DNA from: Bacteroidaceae bacterium
GTDB taxonomy: Bacteria; Bacteroidota; Bacteroidia; Bacteroidales; Bacteroidaceae
Assembly (NCBI GenBank): GCA_900772575.1
Contig: CAAHEN010000184.1
Span: forward strand, 1-5,771
Length of the DNA: 5,771 nt
Reading direction: 5' to 3'
The notes beneath the pieces are model-generated. The model worked only from the letters and a program-made list of their open reading frames with translations. It searched no databases and was not told the DNA's origin. Made by a program: the position numbers and the translations under genes. Below, piece by piece: positions 1 to 5,503 of the stretch; within the stretch, counting starts at the first letter, position 1; the number at the start of each line of letters is the position of its first letter.

Positions 1-1365
1 CCCGCCAAGGCCCTGATACTGCAAGCGGGTGACTCGCTCTTGCTGCGCCGCGGGACAATCCTCCACGGCTTATTGGAAGTCTCTGCCGCAGGAAAGCCCG
101 GACGGCCAGCGGTCATCAGTGCCTACGGCAATGGCGCCAAACCCTGTATCGCAGCCACAGACTCGTCGCTCTACGCCATACACGTTAGCAACTCTGACCA
201 CCTGACCCTACAAGATCTGGAGGTCACCAACACCGGCAGCCAGCGCATGGCCAACCGCACGGGAATCAAAGTGTCGTGCGTCGATTTCGGCGTATCGCAC
301 GGCATCGTGCTCCGCCGCCTCTACGTCCACGACGTCAACGGCAGCCTCATCAAGCAGGCTGGTGGCGGATCGGGCCTGCTCTTCGTCAACGGTGGCCGCA
401 AGACGGTTTCCACCTTCGACGGCCTTCTGGTGGAGGACTGTGTCATACGCCGCTGCGAGCGCAACGGCATGATATGGAGTGCCTATGCAGACCGCAACAA
501 CTGGCATCCCAACCGCCATGTCACAGTACGTCGCAATCTGATCGAGGAGGTGCCCGGAGATGGTATTGTCCCCATCGGCTGCGACAGCGCACTTATTGAA
601 TACAACCTGATGCGCGACTGTCCTGGCACCTTGCCGCACAGCGAGGCCGCCGCCGGATTCTGGCCGTGGAGCTGTGACAACACGACAATGCAGTTCAACG
701 AGGTCTCCGACCACAAGGCCCCTTGGGATGCCCAGGGCTTCGACGCCGACTACAACTGCCGGAATACCACTATCCGGTACAACTACAGCCACGACAATGA
801 CGGCGGTATGGTGCTCATCTGCAACTCCGGCACCGCTCCGGGAGCCGGCAACCGAGGTACCCGTGTCGCCTACAACGTCAGCATCAACGATGCGATCCGG
901 CCTCGCGCCACGCGCAGCGGTATCTTCTCGCCCAGCATTCACATAGCCGGCCCCTGCCACGACACGGAGATCTTCCGCAATATCATTCATGCCAACCCCA
1001 AGAGCGAGCCGTTCATTGACCGCAGCCTGCTGACATCGGACTCTTGGGACGGTTATGCCGATGCCACGACTTTCAGGGAGAATATATTCTATGCGCCAGA
1101 GCAGACAGAAATCAGACTCAACCGCTCGACGGGCAATGTCTTCGACGGCAATTACTATCTCGGTTTCTTCAAGACGCGGCCTGTTGACGCCCACGGCCAC
1201 AATGCCTCTTCTTATTACGCCGCTGTCATCGCCAGTGACCCATCTGGGCGCCGCAGCCTTGACTTTCTCTTCGACAAACACGTCGTCGGCGACGGCACGG
1301 CCATTCTCAGGGCTGTCAACCCTGAAACCATCACGGACTTCTTTGAGCACATGAAGGCACACTGA
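1..1365 (+). CDS. right-handed parallel beta-helix repeat protein, 5' end outside window
   Basis: The frame is open from base 1 and ends at TGA 1363-1365, giving 454 visible residues. The first residues (Gln-Ala-Gly-Asp-Ser-Leu-Leu-Leu-Arg-Arg-Gly, about 8-18) look like the N-terminal cap of secreted Bacteroidetes beta-helix proteins ('GD-x-hydrophobic-x-RG'), so probably only a signal peptide and a few dozen residues are missing. An in-frame TTG at 40 is not a credible start because this cap motif spans it. Beta-helix coils recur roughly every 20-30 residues: HLTLQDLEVTNT (67-78), GIVLRRLYVHDV (101-112), GLLVEDCVIRRC (141-152), HVTVRRNLIEEVPGDGI (173-189), TTIRYNYSHDNDGG (256-269), DTEIFRNIIHA (321-331) and TTFRENIFYA (356-365). 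The fold is shared by polysaccharide lyases, epimerases and adhesins. Catalytic residues cannot be assigned, so substrate and activity are unknown; an exported or surface, glycan-directed role is the usual expectation. It converges on the O-antigen-ligase-like gene and is not part of that operon. Confidence 0.9.
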   Translation, partial: PAKALILQAGDSLLLRRGTILHGLLEVSAAGKPGRPAVISAYGNGAKPCIAATDSSLYAIHVSNSDHLTLQDLEVTNTGSQRMANRTGIKVSCVDFGVSHGIVLRRLYVHDVNGSLIKQAGGGSGLLFVNGGRKTVSTFDGLLVEDCVIRRCERNGMIWSAYADRNNWHPNRHVTVRRNLIEEVPGDGIVPIGCDSALIEYNLMRDCPGTLPHSEAAAGFWPWSCDNTTMQFNEVSDHKAPWDAQGFDADYNCRNTTIRYNYSHDNDGGMVLICNSGTAPGAGNRGTRVAYNVSINDAIRPRATRSGIFSPSIHIAGPCHDTEIFRNIIHANPKSEPFIDRSLLTSDSWDGYADATTFRENIFYAPEQTEIRLNRSTGNVFDGNYYLGFFKTRPVDAHGHNASSYYAAVIASDPSGRRSLDFLFDKHVVGDGTAILRAVNPETITDFFEHMKAH

Positions 1366-1390
1366 CGGACAAGCCCCCTTCATGCGGTGA

Positions 1391-1415
1391 CTGGCGCAGT
1401 ATAATCCAGCGCCGG
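1391..1415. terminator. weak hairpin in the convergent gap, possible bidirectional terminator
   Basis: The 61-bp gap between the two converging genes holds an inverted repeat: CTGGCGC (1391-1397) can pair with GCGCCGG (1409-1415) through seven pairs, one of them G-U, around an 11-base loop. There is no T-tract on either side, so an intrinsic terminator is not demonstrated. The position between converging stop codons is the main argument in favour. Confidence 0.25.
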
Positions 1416-1426
1416 AACTCTGGGAA

Positions 1427-3211
1427 CTACCGACTATCGGCCGGAACTGGTTGACGCCTCCCCAGACCATAACGGGCAATACTGTCACGGGCTGCCTCGC
1501 GTATGGCATCGACATCGGCAGACGGCACTTTGACGGGCATAGCCAGTATGTGCAGGGCAGTAGTGCAAAGGGCTGCCGTGTCGCCACGCTCACCATAGAC
1601 CTGTAGCAAGCCGTAGTGTGGCATGAAGCGGGCTGGTACCATCGCGGCTGCTTGCAGCAGGTGGTGCTCGGCCTCTGCCAGCGCACCGGTCGCCAAAGCG
1701 TTGTCAGCGGCGACAAGCTCAGTGTCATAGTTGTTCAGCCAACGGGTGCACAGCCCCAGCATGCGCTGGCTGTCGGCATACCGTCCGGCCAAGTTCAGTT
1801 CCGCTGCGTGGTTATAGAGGAAGTCTGGCCTATCGCCTAGGGCTTTTCCCGCACTTGCATAGCGATCCAAGGCCCGTGCAGTCTGCCCTTGGCGGACGAG
1901 GACTGCGGCTTTTCTCCACTGGCATTCCGCCACGGCACGTTCCCCCACAGTAACCACCGCCATCAGTCCCACCAATGTGCAGACTGCCTTTGCCCACAGC
2001 CGTAGAGGCCTGCGTCCTGTGCCGCTGGCTACGGCTGGATTCTGGCCTGCCACAGCCAAGACGCTCACTCCCAGCAGGCACAAATAAGAATAAGCCGTCG
2101 GATAGGATGTCAGCGACATGCCTGCCAGCGCCAAGGACATGGCCACGACCGTGTACTGCCATCCTGTATTCCGCCTTGGCCCATGCAGCAGCGCCTGCCG
2201 CAATGGCAGTCCGATGGCCGCCAACAACAGCAGCAGTCCGACGAAGCCGTACTTCACGGTGAAGCCCAGCGGTTCATTGAAGGCGTAAGGTACATTGTCA
2301 GCCAGTAGTCGTGCTGGGTGATCGGGGTGCGCCTGCAGAAAGGCGGCCTGGTGCGGCATATAATCGCGATGAATGGCTCGGCTACCGTGCCCGGCAAGAG
2401 GCGCCTCAGCGATACACGAGACGGTCACGCGATAGACGAGTAACCGGCCGTCGGCAGATGCAGGGCGAAGGCGGTAGAGCCCGACGAGGCCTGCGGATAG
2501 GCCCACAATGACGGCTACAGCCAAAGCGAAACGCCGGGCGCGTGTCAAGCGGGGCCAGACGGCGTACAGGCCTGTGCCCAGTGCGGCCAGCAGCAGGGCG
2601 AACCACGCCGTACGGGAACCGGTCTGCCACAGTGCCCACAGTATCACGACGCCGCCACCTGCCGCCAGCACCTTCTGCCAGTGGCTCCGCGCCTTGGCCG
2701 CCATGGCGACGGCAAAGGGCAGGCCGCACACCAATGCCCCGCCATAGCCAGCGGAATTCCGAAACAGCGGGGTGCTCCACAGACCGTAGCCGTAGCCCAA
2801 CCGGTGCAAGGCGCAGCATACCGTGAGCGACGTGATGAGCAGTGCCAGGGTGTGCCATTCCAGCGGGAACCGCCTCAGTTGCATGTAATGGGTCAGCAAG
2901 ACCGTCTGCCACAGCAAGGTGCCCACACCGCATGTTCCTTGCCACACATCTACGGCAACACACCAGCCACACAGGCCGATGGCCAGCCAGTCCACACGGT
3001 CTGGCCGCCTGAACACGGCGCTCCGCCAGCACAGCACCAGAGCAATCAGGACGATGATCACCTCTGGCAGCCATTGGCTGGCCGTCCATTGTTCGTCGAC
3101 AAAGAGGCCCCCGCCCAAGAGTGCCGCAACAAGTGGCAGCAGATACACCCAGATGAGAGAAGAGTTGGGCACACCGCGCCATGTTCGTGGCCTGTCGGAC
3201 GGGGACTTCAT
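1427..3211 (-). CDS. O-antigen ligase/polymerase-like (Wzy_C family) membrane protein with C-terminal TPR-like region
   Basis: This 594-residue inner-membrane protein has about 12-13 hydrophobic segments (for example 18-38, 49-62, 74-90, 119-137, 156-171, 201-218, 228-246, 322-336, 351-388, 405-421). Family signatures visible are TGSRTAWFALLLAALG (197-212), the start of the large periplasmic loop DGRLLVYRVTVSCI (254-267) followed by APLAGHGS (270-277), and AFNEPLGFTVKYGFVGL (310-326), which closes that loop before the next helix. Wzy_C proteins transfer or polymerise lipid-linked glycans on the periplasmic side (O-antigen to lipid A core, glycan polymerisation, or glycan to protein); sequence alone does not separate these. 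After the last helix, residues 429-545 are an Ala/Leu-rich helical region with TPR-like pairs (e.g. WRKAAVLVRQGQTARALDRY 432-451 and GALAEAEHHLLQAAAMVP 509-526), a layout common in Bacteroidetes members. Start ATG (3209-3211) lies 24 bp downstream of the preceding gene's stop, without a clear Shine-Dalgarno, so co-transcription with the small secreted proteins is likely. Stop is TAG at 1427-1429. Confidence 0.88.
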   Translation of the reverse strand: MKSPSDRPRTWRGVPNSSLIWVYLLPLVAALLGGGLFVDEQWTASQWLPEVIIVLIALVLCWRSAVFRRPDRVDWLAIGLCGWCVAVDVWQGTCGVGTLLWQTVLLTHYMQLRRFPLEWHTLALLITSLTVCCALHRLGYGYGLWSTPLFRNSAGYGGALVCGLPFAVAMAAKARSHWQKVLAAGGGVVILWALWQTGSRTAWFALLLAALGTGLYAVWPRLTRARRFALAVAVIVGLSAGLVGLYRLRPASADGRLLVYRVTVSCIAEAPLAGHGSRAIHRDYMPHQAAFLQAHPDHPARLLADNVPYAFNEPLGFTVKYGFVGLLLLLAAIGLPLRQALLHGPRRNTGWQYTVVAMSLALAGMSLTSYPTAYSYLCLLGVSVLAVAGQNPAVASGTGRRPLRLWAKAVCTLVGLMAVVTVGERAVAECQWRKAAVLVRQGQTARALDRYASAGKALGDRPDFLYNHAAELNLAGRYADSQRMLGLCTRWLNNYDTELVAADNALATGALAEAEHHLLQAAAMVPARFMPHYGLLQVYGERGDTAALCTTALHILAMPVKVPSADVDAIREAARDSIARYGLGRRQPVPADSR

Positions 3212-3235
3212 AAGAATAAGAAAGGGGCTGAGCGA

Positions 3236-3943
3236 CTACTTGGCCTCAGCCACACGTCCCTCGCGCACATCCTTGATCCAGAGCTCGTAGAGCGCTAGGC
3301 CGATGACAAACTGCACGCCGGGGTCTTCCTGGATTTTCACTTTCTCGGGCTTACGGGCAAACAGCATCATACGCTGGTTGTTGCACAGGAATGATCGCTT
3401 GTAGAGGTGGTCGACGTATTTCTTGTAGTCACCCTTGAACGTGCTGTAGATATCGGCATAGAACACCGGCTTGTGTACCGCCACGGAGTCGAAGGCCCGG
3501 AGCGCCTCAACAAGGGCAGCCTTGTCGGTGGCACGCTGCTTGTAGTCATAGCGGTACCTGTAGATGTTGCGCATGAGCGGTTCACGCAGCGTGTCGGGAA
3601 ACAGGAAGTTGTCCAAGCGCCCATAGCCGGGATAGGCGTTCCAATTGCCAGCGTCCTTGAAACCGACATAGGTGATATAGCCACGGTCGTTCCAGTGGAT
3701 TTCAGAACCGCCGCCCGCATCACCCGGCGGGCTCAACTTGCTGCTGACCTGTTCACGCTCAGCCTTTGTATACGTGGCAGACAGGCGGTGATAAAGTTGC
3801 ATAAGCGCCTGTAGATCTGTCCGCGTGCCGATGTTTTCTGAGAAGTACTGCCGGAAAGCGAGTGTGTCCCGAACAGGGCATTGTCCATGCACCCCACAGG
3901 TACAAAGCGCTAAGAGAGTGACGATGATGAGTAGGCGTTTCAT
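3236..3943 (-). CDS. small secreted protein, tandem paralogue 1, S46-peptidase helical-domain-like C-terminus
   Basis: This is a complete 235-residue protein. Residues 1-20 form a Sec signal peptide (KR, then a Leu/Ile-rich core), with likely cleavage after VHG so that Gln21 becomes the mature N-terminus. The order is then DTLAFRQ (26-32), a short helix with DLQALMQLYHRL (43-54), and a middle segment with tyrosines and YVGF (92-95) ending in LDNFLFPDTLRE (110-121). The conserved C-terminal block starts at DKAALVEALRAF (140-151) and continues with KPVFYADIYSTFKGDYKKYV (158-177), a basic/aromatic helix, EDPGVQF (206-212) and ALYELWIKDVREG (217-229). By memory of the family, this block resembles the part of DPP7/DPP11-type S46 peptidases reading 'F.GD...YVD.(I/L)F.(R/K)S...F...P....L..DP'. 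No S46 catalytic His or Ser motif is present. Cys22 lies next to the predicted cleavage site, but no lipobox is seen. Function is unknown; the product is probably periplasmic or secreted. Confidence 0.88.
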   Translation of the reverse strand: MKRLLIIVTLLALCTCGVHGQCPVRDTLAFRQYFSENIGTRTDLQALMQLYHRLSATYTKAEREQVSSKLSPPGDAGGGSEIHWNDRGYITYVGFKDAGNWNAYPGYGRLDNFLFPDTLREPLMRNIYRYRYDYKQRATDKAALVEALRAFDSVAVHKPVFYADIYSTFKGDYKKYVDHLYKRSFLCNNQRMMLFARKPEKVKIQEDPGVQFVIGLALYELWIKDVREGRVAEAK

Positions 3944-4017
3944 GGTGTGATGTGTTTAGAAGTGATGTTGCAGTGCCTGTCGGGCAGGGATACTTCGTAA
4001 GAAAGAGACTGAGCAGC

Positions 4018-4731
4018 TTATCGGGCCTCCACCACGCGCCCTTCGCGCACGTCCTTGATCCAGAGCTCGTAGAGCGCCATGCCGACGACGAACTGCACGC
4101 CGGGATCTTTCTGAAGATCCTCAGCCTTGGGGTAGCGGACGAACTTGTCCATGCGACTCTTGCTGCAGAGAATGGAGCGCCCGTAGAGGTGGTCGACGTA
4201 CTTGCCGATGTTGCCCTTGAACTTGCCGTAGATCTCGGAAAAGAACACCGGCTTGTTGACGGCCGCCGTGTCGAAGGCCATCAGCGCCTGCACAAGCCGC
4301 CGCTTCTCAACGCCCTTGTCCGTGTAGCTGGCGCGGTAGGCGTCGGCCTCCCGGTCGAGTTGCCGGATATGCCCGTCCAGATCCGTCAGCCAGTCCATGA
4401 CCAGCTTCCCCTCTGGGTATGAGCGCTTCTCCTGGCGCTGGAAGAACTTGTCCGACCGCGCCTTGGCCGCTGCATAGGTGAGGCCGCCATCGTGGGAGCC
4501 GGACACCAGCGCCGACAATACGTCGCTGGTGTCGCTTCTGGCTGCGACAGGTTGTCTGGGGCCGTAATACAGGCGGTCGTAGAGGGTCGCCAGCGTTTGC
4601 ATCGAATAGTATTTCCACATCTTGTCAGACAGCAGCTGCCTGAATGCCAGTGTGTCCTGTGCCAGCCCCTGTCCACAGGCCTTGCCGAGGCCAAGGGCCA
4701 TGAGCACGATGGCGAATAGTAACCGTCTCAT
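4018..4731 (-). CDS. small secreted protein, tandem paralogue 2, with divergent middle segment
   Basis: The frame could open upstream at 4845, but I choose ATG 4729-4731 (237 residues). From there the protein begins with a signal peptide MRRLLFAIVLMALGLGKACG and then Gln21, exactly as in its neighbours, whereas the longer form would add 38 non-signal residues and overlap the preceding gene. DTLAFRQ (26-32) and an ATLYDRLYY helix (48-56) follow. The middle (about 57-140) differs from the other two complete paralogues: it is charged and helical (e.g. AAAKARSDKFFQRQEKR 87-103; LDREADAYRASY 125-136) and lacks their LDN-LPD-LR motif. The C-terminal block returns to the common pattern: EKRRLVQALMAFD (142-154), KPVFFSEIYGKFKGNIGKYV (160-179), YPKAEDLQKDPGVQF (200-214) and ALYELWIKDVREG (219-231). 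It lies 13 bp downstream of the preceding gene and 74 bp upstream of the next. No catalytic motif is visible; function unknown. Confidence 0.87.
   Translation of the reverse strand: MRRLLFAIVLMALGLGKACGQGLAQDTLAFRQLLSDKMWKYYSMQTLATLYDRLYYGPRQPVAARSDTSDVLSALVSGSHDGGLTYAAAKARSDKFFQRQEKRSYPEGKLVMDWLTDLDGHIRQLDREADAYRASYTDKGVEKRRLVQALMAFDTAAVNKPVFFSEIYGKFKGNIGKYVDHLYGRSILCSKSRMDKFVRYPKAEDLQKDPGVQFVVGMALYELWIKDVREGRVVEAR
4029..4276. repeat. direct repeat copy A (3' end of paralogue 2)
   Basis: This stretch pairs with 5524-5771 at a constant offset of 1495 bp without gaps. My hand alignment counts about 15 differences in 248 bases (about 94% identity). The last 58 bases (4219-4276) are identical, so the similarity probably continues past the right window edge. 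It lies entirely within coding sequence; similarity collapses abruptly left of 4029, a few codons before the stop. Confidence 0.88.
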
Positions 4732-4744
4732 AATGTGTAGGGAA

Positions 4745-5449
4745 TTAGAAGGTTGATACAGTGCCAGACACAGACGGCCGGGCGCCGGTTTCACCCGCCA
4801 AGTGACAGTCACGCACACTTTTGACCCAGAGGTCGTACAGCGCAAGATCGAGGGCGAACTGCACGCCGGGATCCTCGACCAGCCTCTTCACGGTGGGCTT
4901 GCGTGTGAACATGGCCATGCGCCACTTACTCCCCAGTATGGACTTGCCGTAAAGCGCGTCAACATACTTCTCGACACTGCCGCCATAGAGCGAGTCGATG
5001 TCATGCAGGAACGGCGGTCTGGCCGTGGCCCCAGCCCTGAAAGCCGAGATATTTTCCACCAAGCGTTTCTTGTCGGCCCGCCTGTCGGGGTGTGTCCAGC
5101 GGTAATAGCGTACCTGCGCGAGCAGCTCGTGGCGCAACGAGTCGGGCAACAGGGCGTTGTCTATGTGCCAACTGCCCCAGAAGCGCGAAGGCTCGAAATA
5201 GCCGACATCGAAGACATAGTCCGGATCGTTAGCATCGAACCATTTCTCCACCGCGATGCCCTTCGTCTTCGGATCCTTGAACCGCTTGTACAGGTCGAGC
5301 AGTAGGCGCACGTCGACGCTCCGGCCGATATGGTAACCGGACAGATGCTGGCGGAAGAGTAGCGTATCCTGGGCTGAAGATGGGGGCTGTGCCTTTACCA
5401 CAAAGGCACTGAGCCCAGAAATTATTGTGATGAGTAGCAGGTGTTTCAT
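4745..5449 (-). CDS. small secreted protein, tandem paralogue 3, most divergent copy with extended tail
   Basis: This is a complete 234-residue protein starting at ATG 5447-5449 and ending with TAA 4745-4747. Signal peptide residues 1-20 end in VVKA, followed by Gln21. DTLLFRQHLS (28-37) and VRLLLDLYKRF (47-57) match the paralogues. The middle segment (YVFDVGYFEPSRFWGSWHID, 78-97, then NALLPDSLRHELL 98-110) matches the protein at 3236-3943, not the nearer one at 4018-4731. The C-terminal block has ADKKRLVENISAF (125-137), DIDSLYGGSVEKYVDALYGK (150-169), PTVKRLVEDPGVQF (185-198) and ALYDLWVKSVRD (203-214), giving the best by-eye match of the three to the S46 helical-domain segment. The end departs from the family's VREGRV(V/A)EA(R/K): a Cys-containing stretch leads into a Ser/Thr-rich tail (about 221-234) that seems to be read from former spacer DNA. 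Function is unknown; no catalytic motif. Confidence 0.88.
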   Translation of the reverse strand: MKHLLLITIISGLSAFVVKAQPPSSAQDTLLFRQHLSGYHIGRSVDVRLLLDLYKRFKDPKTKGIAVEKWFDANDPDYVFDVGYFEPSRFWGSWHIDNALLPDSLRHELLAQVRYYRWTHPDRRADKKRLVENISAFRAGATARPPFLHDIDSLYGGSVEKYVDALYGKSILGSKWRMAMFTRKPTVKRLVEDPGVQFALDLALYDLWVKSVRDCHLAGETGARPSVSGTVSTF

Positions 5450-5503
5450 AAGCTGAAGATGTTATCTTAGTGGATAAAAGTAACTTGGGCAGTTTGTCAC
5501 GGA

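Noticed and set aside
208..1728. 506-codon open frame on the - strand across the beta-helix gene and the end of the ligase-like gene
   Set aside because: It lies antisense to a clear beta-helix protein, overlaps the ligase-like gene, and its translation has no recognisable signal, fold pattern or motif; long shadow frames are expected in G+C-rich coding DNA.
2406..3182. 258-codon frame on the - strand inside the ligase-like gene
   Set aside because: It is on the same strand in another frame within a well-supported membrane protein; the translation is Arg/Pro/Ala-rich and low in complexity, typical of an off-frame reading.
2681..3298. 205-codon frame on the + strand opposite the start of the ligase-like gene
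   Set aside because: The translation is rich in Gln, Pro and Arg with no hydrophobic core or motif, and it spans two supported - strand genes.
3881..3943. Possible lipoprotein signal in copy 1, because of Cys14, Cys16 and Cys22
   Set aside because: None of these cysteines is preceded by a lipobox (-1 residues are Leu, Thr and Gln), and the paralogues have a standard cleavage site at the same position.
3974..3988. Short inverted repeat (CCTG-CAGG / TGCC-GGCA) in the spacer upstream of copy 1
   Set aside because: The stem is only four base pairs, without a T-tract or conservation in the aligned spacer, so it is too weak for a terminator or regulatory hairpin.
4732..4845. Longer N-terminus for the protein at 4018-4731
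   Set aside because: It would overlap the preceding gene by about 100 bp and bury the signal peptide; the internal ATG gives the same signal peptide and Gln21 position as both paralogues.
5475..5482. TACTTTTA on the - strand, 25 bases before the ATG of copy 3, resembling the Bacteroidetes -7 box TAnnTTTG
   Set aside because: It matches seven of eight positions but no TTTG-like -33 element lies at the right distance, and the spacing suits an operon-internal gap; chance is likely in this AT-richer spacer.
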